From an uncultured Collinsella sp. (GTDB lineage: Bacteria > Actinomycetota > Coriobacteriia > Coriobacteriales > Coriobacteriaceae): 17,342 nt of DNA. Made by a program: the position numbers and the translations under genes. The stretch lies in the NCBI GenBank assembly GCA_900544225.1, contig UQUD01000041.1:1-17342 (forward strand). The letters run 5' to 3'. Shown here piece after piece: positions 1-7,390 of the stretch. The notes beneath the pieces are model-generated. The model made no database searches. It was not told the origin of the DNA and was given only the letters and a program-made list of their open reading frames with translations. Numbering within the stretch: the first letter of the stretch is position 1; each line of letters begins with the position of its first letter.

Positions 1-1
1 G

Positions 2-1501
2 GAGGCCATCGCCCAGCAGCAGGCCGCCGAGGTCGAGCGCGAGCGTGCGGCACAGGAGTTCGAGCAGAGCGAGGCCGAGCAGCCGGAGCCTGTCGATGTC
101 GCCGACGCCACGACGTCCTTCGAGGCTCCACAGCCGACATCCGCCGACGTTGCCGAGGCTACGACGTCCTTTGAGGCGCAACAGCCGGTCGATGGCACCA
201 TGTCATTTGATGCCACGATGACGTTTGAGAAGCAGGGCACCGCAATTGCCGAGCCCCTTCCCATCCCCGATGATGCCCAGGACGCCGCCGATGATTCGGT
301 TGTCGACGAGGCCGATTCCGTTGAGGCCAGCGCGCCCGAGCAAGTCGAGGCTCCTGCTATGGAGCAGGAGTCCCCTGCGGTTGACGGGGCTCCCAAGACG
401 GATGAGTCCAGGCCTTATTCTACGCAGATCTTTACCATGCCCGCGCCGAGCGACCCCGGTGCCACGGTGGCCAACGTCGCTCCCACGCAGGACGAGACAG
501 TTGACTTCCTCATGGCGCAGATTTCGTCTCAGGTGCCTCCGCGCCAGCAAACGAATATCCCCGATCCGGCCTCCGCGCCTGCGCCCTCTTCGTCGCCGCT
601 GGCCTCGGTCCCCGATCCGTCGCTGCCTTCGATGCAACAGGCCAACGTCGCATCCCGCACGTCGCTGTTCGATCTTCCCGATCCTTCGGCACAGACAAAT
701 GACCCCTTTGCGACGGCGCAGGGCCCCGAGCCCACATCGGCACCGGTCGCGGCCCCCATGCCCATCTCCTCGGGCGCACAGCCGCTCGAGACCATCTCGG
801 CTCCTGCTTCGACGGGCGCCAAGCCGCAGAAACGTGGCCTGGGTGGCTTGTTCGGTCGAAAAAAGAAAAACGAGCAGGACAGCATGAGCGATTGGCTTGG
901 CGTCGAGGATGATTACGACGCCAAGAAGTCTGGTCGCGGTATCGGCTCGTGGGATAACTTCGAGGATGACGATGACGGTTGGAAGGGCGGCGCCACCTCC
1001 TCCGATGGTGCTTCTGCCGAGGATATGCTCTCGGCCGTTGCCTCCATGGGTGACGATGAGCTGCTCGGCCACGATATCTGGTTCGTCGCAACGGGCGCGT
1101 CCGACTGCGACGGCGCCGGCATGAGGGCGTTTTTGGCCTCGCATCGTGACAAGCTCCGCGGTGTGTTCTTCATCAACCTCGAGTCTATCGGTGCCGGCAG
1201 GCTTTCGGTGGTAACGGTCGAGGGTGAGCAGCAGTTGCTCAAGGGTGACCGACGCATCATGAACCTGGTCAATAAAGTGTGCAAGTCGTTCCATGTTGAT
1301 TGCGGTGCATTTGAGATGCCCTATGCCAAGACCGATGCTTATGCTGCGCTCGAGGCGAGCCGTCGCGCCCTTACGATTGCCGGCGTTGATGGCCCACGTT
1401 TGGCGTGTGCTTACACCGAGGACGATCTGCCGTACAACGTTAATCCGACAAATATCGCTACGGTGTCCGAGGTTGTGACCGAGGTCATTCGTCGTTCGTA
1501 G
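2..1501 (+). CDS. M28 peptidase-like protein with long disordered insert (5' truncated)
   Basis: The reading frame is open from the left edge, so the start lies outside the window; 499 codons are visible. Codons 1 to about 330 encode a low-complexity region rich in Pro, Ala, Ser, Glu and Asp, with a 30-bp imperfect tandem repeat (107-136 and 158-187, encoding A-T-T-S-F-E-A-x-Q-P), then a basic patch (KRGLGGLFGRKKK) and an acidic patch. The last ~150 residues resemble the C-terminal half of an M28 zinc peptidase: IWFVATGASDCDGAGMRAF matches the usual block around the catalytic Glu pair, FINLESIG matches the NLDM block, and KTDAYAALEASRRALTIAG precedes a YTEDDLPYNV tail. The usual EE is S-D, the Asp ligand is Glu, and no His is visible where M28 has its last ligand. 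It may therefore be inactive or non-canonical. The disordered region probably interrupts the peptidase fold, since the first half of the fold is not seen here. The M28 link is a pattern judgement. Confidence 0.7.
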   Translation, partial: EAIAQQQAAEVERERAAQEFEQSEAEQPEPVDVADATTSFEAPQPTSADVAEATTSFEAQQPVDGTMSFDATMTFEKQGTAIAEPLPIPDDAQDAADDSVVDEADSVEASAPEQVEAPAMEQESPAVDGAPKTDESRPYSTQIFTMPAPSDPGATVANVAPTQDETVDFLMAQISSQVPPRQQTNIPDPASAPAPSSSPLASVPDPSLPSMQQANVASRTSLFDLPDPSAQTNDPFATAQGPEPTSAPVAAPMPISSGAQPLETISAPASTGAKPQKRGLGGLFGRKKKNEQDSMSDWLGVEDDYDAKKSGRGIGSWDNFEDDDDGWKGGATSSDGASAEDMLSAVASMGDDELLGHDIWFVATGASDCDGAGMRAFLASHRDKLRGVFFINLESIGAGRLSVVTVEGEQQLLKGDRRIMNLVNKVCKSFHVDCGAFEMPYAKTDAYAALEASRRALTIAGVDGPRLACAYTEDDLPYNVNPTNIATVSEVVTEVIRRS

Positions 1502-1523
1502 ACAGACCCGCTAAGGAGTCAGC

Positions 1524-1742
1524 GTGTTTTCGTACATCAAGCGCCATTGGCCCATCTATCTGATTTTGACCTTGATCGCAATCGCATTGGGTTTTGGGGC
1601 CGCATATGTCGTCGGCGTTAAGGGTTCGACACCCGAGACGACAATGAGCGAAGAGGTAGAGCAAGAGCAAAGCTTGGGTGCCGACGGTATTTCCGAGTCC
1701 GATCAGGCAGCCATCGATGGCGGTTCGTCATCTGCTGAATAG
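1524..1742 (+). CDS. small single-pass membrane protein, function unknown
   Basis: The product has 72 residues. The GTG start at 1524 is preceded by TAAGGAG (1512-1518), a well-placed ribosome binding site, and lies 22 bases after the stop of the M28-like gene, so the two are probably co-transcribed. Residues 1-9 are basic/aromatic (MFSYIKRHW), residues 10-31 form one hydrophobic helix (PIYLILTLIAIALGFGAAYVV), and the remaining ~40 residues are acidic, serine-rich and probably disordered (EEVEQEQ, SSSAE). This suggests one membrane anchor with an exposed acidic tail. A strong terminator follows at 1763-1800. I recognise no family. It may be a helper or partner of the upstream protein, but that is inferred from position only. 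Confidence 0.75.
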   Translation: MFSYIKRHWPIYLILTLIAIALGFGAAYVVGVKGSTPETTMSEEVEQEQSLGADGISESDQAAIDGGSSSAE

Positions 1743-1762
1743 CCGATTCATCGTTTATGCCC

Positions 1763-1800
1763 AAGGCGGGCGAGCCGGGAGACAGGCTCGCCCGCCTTTT
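1763..1800 (+). terminator. Rho-independent terminator after the M28-like operon
   Basis: A perfect 12-bp stem (GGCGGGCGAGCC / GGCTCGCCCGCC), extended by two A-T pairs, has an 8-nt loop and runs into TTTT. It sits 21 bases after the stop of the small membrane protein. The convergent adhesin gene ends 8 bases away, so the same stem could also stop transcription from the minus strand, but the T-tract on that side is poor. Confidence 0.9.
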
Positions 1801-1807
1801 CATTTTG

Positions 1808-4800
1808 CTAGCGCTTCTTTGTGGCTGACCTAAGGCGAGCGAACCATATGGCTGCAGTGCCCGAGGTCAGGAGTGCGGTGATGCATGCGGCGGCGGCAAC
1901 AGATCCCGTTGCCGGCAGGTTCTGAGGCAGGGCGCATCGTTGGATGACGCGGTCCTCATCATGCGCCTCGAGTTTATCGCCACCGCCGTTGCGGCAAAGA
2001 TCGACGCGTGCGCTGTTGGCAAGTGCGGTTTGGGGCGTATAGGACGATGTTGACTGCATATGCACGACTGCGCCTCGGGCATCCGAGCTAAGGGCCGCCT
2101 TGGCATCGTCAAGATCGTCATGTTCGTCTTTAAGGTCATCTCGGGTCCAAGAGCCCGCCTCACTTCTGGTTGTAAAGTCGGCGGCTACCGCACCGTATTC
2201 AAAACGGATGCCCGTGATGACGGCGTCGTCTGTAAGATCAATCTCTTTCGTATCGAGTGTGATAGACTCTGCCGTCGAGATATCTGCTTTCCATAGGTGC
2301 CACCCGTCGTAATCGACGAGACGCACATCGTCGCCTAAGAGCTTTTTGACCTCGTCGGTTTCGAGCCAGGGGTTGTCATGCCCGTCGCTGAGCGTTGCAT
2401 TGGCTTGTTCGCCCGTATCGATACCTCCCACTGGAGACGTTCGATACCACACGGTGCAAAGACCGTCGAAGTCCCCGGCCGCGACAGGGGTTTCGATGGC
2501 GATGAGTCTGGCAGTGCCGTCCTTGGCGCATTCGAGATCGTCGGTGATGGTGAATTCATCAACCCAGGTATTCGACTCATTTTTAGCATCGAGCGTATAG
2601 GAGAAGGAACCGTTTGTATCGGATTGTGCCACGGCCCGGTTTTTGCCATCGCCGTTGGCGACGAGACCCTTACCGATAGGGCGGGCAATCTCTTGCCGTT
2701 TGTCGACTCTACCCTCGATCTCGATGGGTGTGTCCTTCATGGTCACCGTCTGCACTTCTCCGGTAGCTTTAATTTCAAACGTCATGTCTTGAGCAAGGTC
2801 GTAGGTGCGCGGGGACATCACTTCGCGCAGGGTGTAGGTGCCGGGTGAAAGATGCTCGATGCGATGCGGCTTGTCAGGGGAGGTCCAGGCGTCAATTTCG
2901 GTTCCGTCGGCACCGTGGAGGGAGAGCCTGGCGCCTTCCAATTCTTGTTTGCCGGTCAGATCGAATTTGGAGATGTCGATTTTGGTGTAGTCGTTAGAAA
3001 CGTCGAGGTGCGCATTGATCACGAGTGTTTTCTGGTCGGCATATGACAGCTCGACGGCGTGAGCACTTTGGTCGAGCAGGTATCCTTCGGGTGCCTGTAC
3101 CTCAATAACCTCATAGTTGGCGGTTCCGCACCCCAGTGAAAGATGATTCGCGCACGCAAATCCCCGCTCGTCGGTCGTGATGGTGGTGACGGTTTCGCCG
3201 TCCAGGGCAACAATACTGCCGTCGGGGCGCACGATATCGCCCACGGCGCGGATATCAAAAACAGCACCGGCAAGGGCGTGCCCGCCTACGGCATCGTTCT
3301 TAACGATCTCGATGCTTCCTGTTGCCGCGTCGTCGTAAAACGAGGCGACCGCGACGGGCGTTAAGTTCATGTCGGCGGGAATCGTTATCTCCAGATCTTC
3401 TCCAACAAGATACGGTTCCTTGGCGGAAGTCTCTCGTATGTAATACGTGCCCGGGTTAAGCGATTCGGGCAGGGTGACGGTGCCGGTTCCATCGGTCGTA
3501 AAGGTATTCATAACGGTATGGGCGGGATGCCATGATGTTTGCGAGATGGGCTCATGGTCGCCATTGAGCAGCTGAAAGGTGAACCCGGCGCGTGGTACGA
3601 CGTTGCCGGTCTGAGCATCGCGCTTCACGATTTGAAGATGTGTCGACAGGGCGTGGTTGTCTACGATGTACTGAAGTTCTGCGCCGTCCGTGATCTGCTC
3701 TGCCGTGACAGTCCATTCCCCTGCCTGCTTAAAGCCGTCGGGCACAGTGTCGACAACCTCGCGAATGGTGTAGCCGGCACGGTCATACGGTATGGTTCCG
3801 CTGACGCCATCGGGGCGCTCTCCTGCGCCAAACCATGCTCCAGCCTGGTCTTTGGTTGATGCGAAGCCGTAGATATTGGTGGTCAGCGTTCCAACAACCT
3901 GCTGCGAAGTGTTGCTTACCACTTCAAAGACCACGCCTTCCGCCGGCTGCTCTATACCAGACCCATCGCTATTACCGCAGTCCTTGAACTTTGAAATCTC
4001 GAGGTCAAAAGCGATGGGGATGTTGGGGATGCGACGCTCGAGCTCAACGACGTCCACGTCTCCGAGCTGGTCGGCGCCGATGGTATAGCTCCAGGTTTCA
4101 TCGGAGGGCAGATAGCCCTCGGGAGCTCTTGACTCATAGATGGTAAAGGTGCCCAGGGGGATGTCGGTAAGTGTTGCCCGGCCGTCCTCATCCGTCGTGA
4201 GGGTGTGCGACCAGCCCGGGGTAGACTGTGAGACGCAGGTGAACTCAGCGCCGGCAAGTGACGCGCCGACTTGAGGACCTGCCCCTGTCGCGGCATCGAC
4301 CTTTGCGATGCGCAGGGTAATGGTACCGGGCTGCTCATCGATGACGACATTCCCGCCGTCATTGCCGGTGGAAAAGGCGATGCGGTCACTCCTGGGGATA
4401 TAACCCGCTGGAGCTTTGGTTTCGACCAGATAATATGCCGTATTGGGCAAAAGTGTCGCCTGTGCGCGACCGCTGCTGTCCATCTGGATGCTGCCGACAC
4501 GCTTGTCGCCGGCGCTCTCATAGATGTCGAACCTCGCTCCGTCGAGCCTGTAGGTATCGTTTTCGCTCGTGATGGCGGCGTTGGCTGACTGTTTTTGGAA
4601 GGATGCGGAGACGGCCGGGAGCACGTAGAGCATGTCTTGACGCTTGCTGCCGCCCGACACAGTTCCCAAATAGCGCCGTGCGCGATGCGGTGCGGCTTTA
4701 ATGCTTCCCGATTTGGCGCTGTCGTGGAGCCAGCGCGCTGCGGCAACGACCTCATTGTCGCCGGAAAAGTTTCCGCTCTTTGTGACGCCCTGGGCGGTTG

Positions 4801-5239
4801 TATATGAGAATGATCCGTCGGTATGGGTGGTGCCGTTGAGCATCCAGACAGCAAGTTGGGTTGCGGCACGTGCTCGATCGGGGGATAGGTTATGCCCGCC
4901 AAAGGATGTGGCGGTGGGGTAGCCATGACAGATGATGGCCGCGAATTCGTCTTCGAGCCATACCCAGCCCTGATTGTAGGTGAGCCAGGGTCCGCCCGGT
5001 GTGCTAGGGCCAAAGCGCTCCTGGTTCATGCAGTAGGCAATCGAAGAATCCTGTGCCTCGTATTTGCCAACTTCAAAAGGACCGCATTCATTGCTGATAG
5101 TGCGGAATCCGAGCGATTCATAACCGTCGACGGCGAGCGCGGCATCCGGTGTCATGCAGCCTAAAAGTAAAAAGAGGACTAGGAGCAGCGATCCTGCTGT
5201 GATTGCGCTGTGGACAGAGTGCGTGGGTGCGTTGGACAT
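1808..5239 (-). CDS. LPxTG-anchored thioester/Cna-B surface adhesin
   Basis: The product is a 1143-residue exported protein. The ATG at 5239 has AAGGAG at 5250-5245. Residues 1-36 are a signal peptide, with a probable signal peptidase I site after ALA36; an LLGC at 25-28 mimics a lipobox. Residues ~45-205 fit a thioester (TQXA) domain: Cys70 in YCMNQ and Gln128 in TQLAVWML are the expected cross-linking pair, which in this family forms covalent bonds to host or matrix targets. Six SpaA/Cna-B-like domains follow, at about 215-302, 305-405, 410-530, 534-635, 640-745 and 752-838. They have recurring lysines (K313, K539, K647, K758) and E-x-x-A-P-x-G-Y type motifs (E369, E713), as in isopeptide-stabilised stalks. 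Residues 845-1085 form a different beta-rich region that I cannot assign. LPATG at 1108-1112, a hydrophobic helix and RLRSATKKR make a sortase signal. No sortase gene is in the window. The role as an adhesin or pilus-like stalk is a family inference. Confidence 0.92.
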   Translation of the reverse strand: MSNAPTHSVHSAITAGSLLLVLFLLLGCMTPDAALAVDGYESLGFRTISNECGPFEVGKYEAQDSSIAYCMNQERFGPSTPGGPWLTYNQGWVWLEDEFAAIICHGYPTATSFGGHNLSPDRARAATQLAVWMLNGTTHTDGSFSYTTAQGVTKSGNFSGDNEVVAAARWLHDSAKSGSIKAAPHRARRYLGTVSGGSKRQDMLYVLPAVSASFQKQSANAAITSENDTYRLDGARFDIYESAGDKRVGSIQMDSSGRAQATLLPNTAYYLVETKAPAGYIPRSDRIAFSTGNDGGNVVIDEQPGTITLRIAKVDAATGAGPQVGASLAGAEFTCVSQSTPGWSHTLTTDEDGRATLTDIPLGTFTIYESRAPEGYLPSDETWSYTIGADQLGDVDVVELERRIPNIPIAFDLEISKFKDCGNSDGSGIEQPAEGVVFEVVSNTSQQVVGTLTTNIYGFASTKDQAGAWFGAGERPDGVSGTIPYDRAGYTIREVVDTVPDGFKQAGEWTVTAEQITDGAELQYIVDNHALSTHLQIVKRDAQTGNVVPRAGFTFQLLNGDHEPISQTSWHPAHTVMNTFTTDGTGTVTLPESLNPGTYYIRETSAKEPYLVGEDLEITIPADMNLTPVAVASFYDDAATGSIEIVKNDAVGGHALAGAVFDIRAVGDIVRPDGSIVALDGETVTTITTDERGFACANHLSLGCGTANYEVIEVQAPEGYLLDQSAHAVELSYADQKTLVINAHLDVSNDYTKIDISKFDLTGKQELEGARLSLHGADGTEIDAWTSPDKPHRIEHLSPGTYTLREVMSPRTYDLAQDMTFEIKATGEVQTVTMKDTPIEIEGRVDKRQEIARPIGKGLVANGDGKNRAVAQSDTNGSFSYTLDAKNESNTWVDEFTITDDLECAKDGTARLIAIETPVAAGDFDGLCTVWYRTSPVGGIDTGEQANATLSDGHDNPWLETDEVKKLLGDDVRLVDYDGWHLWKADISTAESITLDTKEIDLTDDAVITGIRFEYGAVAADFTTRSEAGSWTRDDLKDEHDDLDDAKAALSSDARGAVVHMQSTSSYTPQTALANSARVDLCRNGGGDKLEAHDEDRVIQRCALPQNLPATGSVAAAACITALLTSGTAAIWFARLRSATKKR

Positions 5240-5493
5240 GGCTGCTCCTTATCCCTCGTGCGCCGCACGGGGAGGCCGCGGCGCTTGGGATGAGGCTACC
5301 CCCGATGTTCATGCGGGTAAGTACCGGAGCCTGACCAAAAGCTTGCCCGATATCTGACAAATGGCGCCTACGAAAGACAATGGAATAAATCTGCAGGTAG
5401 ACAATGGTAAATAAAAGAGCCTACAGGTCCTCATCTACACAATTGGCCTATTTTTAGGAGGATTCTCCACAGCTAAAACAAGTATCGTCACCC
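5240..5493. promoter_or_regulatory. gene-free leader upstream of the adhesin, with ACAATGG-type repeats
   Basis: This 250-bp spacer between the divergent adhesin and tRNA-Gly is more AT-rich than its surroundings in 5370-5480. It holds four related boxes: ACAAATGG (5357-5364), ACAATGGAATAAA (5377-5389), ACAATGGTAAATAAA (5401-5415) and ACAATTGG (5439-5446). It also contains GCCTAC twice (5366-5371 and 5419-5424). On the minus strand, the strand of the adhesin gene, the boxes read CCATTGTC or CCATTTGTC, each holding a TTGTC that resembles part of a -35 element. I could not place a convincing -35/-10 pair for the adhesin. The boxes may be operators for a regulator; this is inferred only from repetition and position. 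Confidence 0.4.
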
Positions 5494-5523
5494 TTGTATC
5501 GAACAAGACAACCGCGTTATACT
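5494..5523 (+). promoter_or_regulatory. promoter of tRNA-Gly
   Basis: TTGTAT (5494-5499) and TATACT (5518-5523), separated by 18 bp, form a good sigma70-type promoter whose start point would fall just before the tRNA 5' end at 5537. Confidence 0.75.
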
Positions 5524-5536
5524 ATCCCCCACATAT

Positions 5537-5611
5537 GCGGGCATCGCCAAGTGGTAAGGCATCAGCTTCCCAAGCTGACACTCGCGGGTTCGAGTCCCGT
5601 TGCCCGCTCCA
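5537..5611 (+). tRNA. tRNA-Gly(CCC)
   Basis: A full cloverleaf can be drawn. The acceptor stem GCGGGCA/TGCCCGC pairs over 7 bp; the anticodon stem TCAGC/GCTGA encloses the loop TTCCCAA with anticodon CCC, which reads GGG. The T-arm is GCGGG-TTCGAGT-CCCGT, the discriminator is T5608, and CCA is encoded at 5609-5611. It has its own promoter and terminator, so it is a single-gene unit. Antisense frames through it yield a spurious peptide and should not be annotated. Confidence 0.97.
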
Positions 5612-5623
5612 GTTAAAAGCACA

Positions 5624-5655
5624 AGCACGGCACCATTACGGTGCCGTGCTTTTTT
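5624..5655 (+). terminator. terminator of tRNA-Gly
   Basis: AGCACGGCACC/GGTGCCGTGCT forms a perfect 11-bp stem with loop ATTAC, followed by a T-run. It lies 12 bases after the tRNA 3' end. Confidence 0.93.
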
Positions 5656-5660
5656 CAATA

Positions 5661-5808
5661 AAGTGCCGGGACTCGAACCCGCCAGGGTGCGAGCGTAAAG
5701 CAAACGCGAAGCGTTTGTAGCGAGCAGGCGAAGGCGCCGGCAGGCGCCTAAAGCCGGTGCGGATTTGCGAAGCAAATACGCGGACGTCCCCATGGCCGCT
5801 CTTGCGGC
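5661..5808. repeat. tRNA-linked hairpin cassette A
   Basis: Immediately after the tRNA-Gly terminator comes a GC-rich run of inverted repeats. It opens with CGGGACTCGAACCCGC (5667-5682), the exact reverse complement of the tRNA-Gly T-arm at 5584-5599. Then come CAGGGTGCGAGC, the hairpin CAAACGC-GAA-GCGTTTG (5701-5717), GGCGCC-GGCA-GGCGCC (5733-5748), ATTTGC-GAA-GCAAAT (5763-5777), the palindrome GGACGTCC (5782-5789) and GCCGC-TCTT-GCGGC (5795-5808). The opening T-arm-like module, the AGGG-GCG block and the first two hairpins occur in the same order after tRNA-Lys (cassette B), which points to a repeat family rather than chance. No credible protein is encoded. The function is unknown; it could be a mobile repeat, an RNA structure or a backup terminator. 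Confidence 0.65.
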
Positions 5809-5855
5809 AAAATGTTAGGTTAATGCCTGCTGCCCATACTTGCACCTGCGCACGG

Positions 5856-5861
5856 TACAAT
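5856..5861 (+). promoter_or_regulatory. possible -10 box of purB
   Basis: TACAAT lies 45 bases before the purB start. No good -35 is seen at the usual distance: TTGCAC at 5840-5845 is only 10 bp away. TACAAT also serves as the -10 of tRNA-Lys and appears upstream of the solute-binding protein gene. Confidence 0.4.
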
Positions 5862-5905
5862 GGTTGAGTTACGACCAACGTGCCAATAACCAAAAAGGAG
5901 CCGCT

Positions 5906-7252
5906 ATGATCGATCGCTATACCCGCCCGGAGATGGGACATATCTTCTCCCTCGAAAACAAGTACGCCATTTGGCAGGAGATCGAGGTCTTGGCCTGCGA
6001 GGCCCAGGCGGAGCTCGGCAAGATCGGTATTTCTAAAGACGAGGCCCAGTGGATCCGCGATCACGCTAACTTTGAGAAGGCAAAGGTCGATGAGATCGAG
6101 GAAGTCACGCGCCACGACGTTATTGCTTTCCTGACCAACATGAAGGAGTACATCGACGCCGATGTTCCCGAGGGCGACCCCAAGCCCAGCCGCTGGGTCC
6201 ACTACGGCATGACCAGTTCCGACCTGGGCGATACGGCTCTGTGCTACCAGCTCACCCAGGCCTGTGACCTGATCATCGAGGACGTCAAGAAGCTCGGCGA
6301 GATCTGCAAGCGTCGTGCCTTCGAGGAGCGCAACACACTCTGTGCCGGCCGTACTCATGGCATCCACGCCGAGCCGATGACCTTCGGTATGAAGTTTGGC
6401 TCTTGGGCCTGGGAGCTCAAGCGCGATCTGGACCGTCTCGAGGATGCCCGCAAGAACGTTGCCTTCGGTGCCATTTCGGGTGCTGTCGGCACCTACAGCT
6501 CCATCGAGCCGTTCGTCGAGGAGTACGTCTGCGAGCACCTGGGCCTGGTTCACGACCCGCTGTCCACGCAGGTCATCAGCCGCGACCATCACGCCTACCT
6601 CGCCGGCGTCCTTGCCACCACGGCGGCCACCTGCGAGCGTATCGCTACCGAGGTTCGCAATCTGCAGAAGACCGATACGCTCGAGGCCGAGGAGCCGTTC
6701 CGCAAGGGTCAAAAGGGCAGTTCCGCCATGCCGCACAAGCGCAACCCGATCACCATGGAGAAGGTCTGTGGCCTGTCGCGCATCGTGAAGTCCAACGCCC
6801 AGGTCGCCTTCGACAACGTCGCCCTGTGGCACGAGCGCGATATTTCGCACTCCTCTGCCGAGCGTGTCGCCCAGGCCGATAGTTTCATCGCGCTTGACCA
6901 CATGTTCCAGTGCCTCATCCGCGTTATCGACGGCTTGCAGCTGTATCCGGCTCGCATGATGGCCAACCTCAACAAGACCCGCGGCCTTATCTTCTCCTCC
7001 AAGGTGCTGTTGGCCCTCGTCGACACTGGCATCACCCGCGAGGACGCCTACGCTATCGTGCAGGAAAACGCCATGGCCACCTGGCACGAAGTGCAGGATT
7101 GTGTCTCCGGTCCCACCTTTAAGGAGCGTCTCGAGGCCGATCCGCGCTGCACCGTCAGCCAGGAGAAGCTCGACGAGATCTTTGATCCGTGGGACTTCCT
7201 CACCCGCATCGACACGGTCTTCGATCGCCTGGAGCAGCTGAGCTTCGAGTAG
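5906..7252 (+). CDS. purB: adenylosuccinate lyase
   Basis: This cytoplasmic enzyme of purine synthesis releases fumarate twice: from SAICAR to give AICAR, and from adenylosuccinate to give AMP. The product has 448 residues, typical of the bacterial PurB form that starts MIDRYTRPEM. The chosen ATG at 5906 has AAGGAG at 5895-5900; the frame stays open upstream to 5840, but that stretch holds the -10 box and has no ribosome binding site. Family landmarks are TRHDVIAF (68-75), GMTSSDLGDT (101-110), GRTHGIHAEP with the expected catalytic His151, and the fumarate-lyase signature GSSAMPHKRNP (271-281) with its mobile-loop serine. All key residues are present. It stands alone between a tRNA unit and a terminator at 7296-7328, separate from purC, which lies 7 kb downstream. 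Confidence 0.97.
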   Translation: MIDRYTRPEMGHIFSLENKYAIWQEIEVLACEAQAELGKIGISKDEAQWIRDHANFEKAKVDEIEEVTRHDVIAFLTNMKEYIDADVPEGDPKPSRWVHYGMTSSDLGDTALCYQLTQACDLIIEDVKKLGEICKRRAFEERNTLCAGRTHGIHAEPMTFGMKFGSWAWELKRDLDRLEDARKNVAFGAISGAVGTYSSIEPFVEEYVCEHLGLVHDPLSTQVISRDHHAYLAGVLATTAATCERIATEVRNLQKTDTLEAEEPFRKGQKGSSAMPHKRNPITMEKVCGLSRIVKSNAQVAFDNVALWHERDISHSSAERVAQADSFIALDHMFQCLIRVIDGLQLYPARMMANLNKTRGLIFSSKVLLALVDTGITREDAYAIVQENAMATWHEVQDCVSGPTFKERLEADPRCTVSQEKLDEIFDPWDFLTRIDTVFDRLEQLSFE

Positions 7253-7295
7253 GGTTAACCTAATTCGGCCGTTTGCGGATGCATTCCAACCTTTG

Positions 7296-7328
7296 GCGCC
7301 TTGCCCATCTTGGGTGAGGCGCTTTTTT
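7296..7328 (+). terminator. terminator of purB
   Basis: GCGCCTTGCCCA/TGGGTGAGGCGC pairs over 12 bp (two G-U pairs) around loop TCT and is followed by TTTTTT. It lies 43 bases after the purB stop. Confidence 0.9.
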
Positions 7329-7346
7329 ATCGCCGCATCAGCCCCG

Positions 7347-7356
7347 GGTATACAAT
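7347..7356 (+). promoter_or_regulatory. likely -10 region of the SBP-GGDEF operon
   Basis: GGTATACAAT contains TACAAT (7351-7356), 34 bases before the GTG at 7391, which would leave a short leader. No convincing -35 is visible; the position 17 bp upstream falls at the edge of the purB terminator T-run. Confidence 0.45.
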
Positions 7357-7390
7357 GAAATCCGACTGCTGTTTCGATGAAGGGAGGCTT

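Noticed and set aside
203..1294. Long open frame on the minus strand under the M28-like gene
   Set aside because: Arg/Gly/Leu-rich, no domain or ribosome binding site, and it mirrors the codon bias of the plus-strand gene.
1834..1919. The LLGC in the adhesin signal peptide as a true lipobox
   Set aside because: The protein has a full C-terminal LPATG sorting signal and an ALA cleavage site, and Leu at -2 is a poor lipobox fit.
3952..5013. 353-codon frame on the adhesin strand in another phase
   Set aside because: Pro/Ser/Arg-rich shadow of the adhesin, whose own frame has full domain evidence.
5357..5446. Repeats upstream of the adhesin as a CRISPR array
   Set aside because: The units are only 8-15 bp, unevenly spaced and imperfect, and no cas gene is near.
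5488..5793. Minus-strand frame through tRNA-Gly containing GNGTRTRE
   Set aside because: A well-known kind of false protein made by reading tRNA T-arms antisense.
5636..7087. 483-codon minus-strand frame covering purB
   Set aside because: purB is certain on the plus strand; the antisense frame runs into the tRNA cassette and has no recognisable domain.
7301..7390. Upstream ATG extension of the solute-binding protein
   Set aside because: It begins inside the purB terminator, and the GTG at 7391 has a good ribosome binding site followed by a proper signal sequence.
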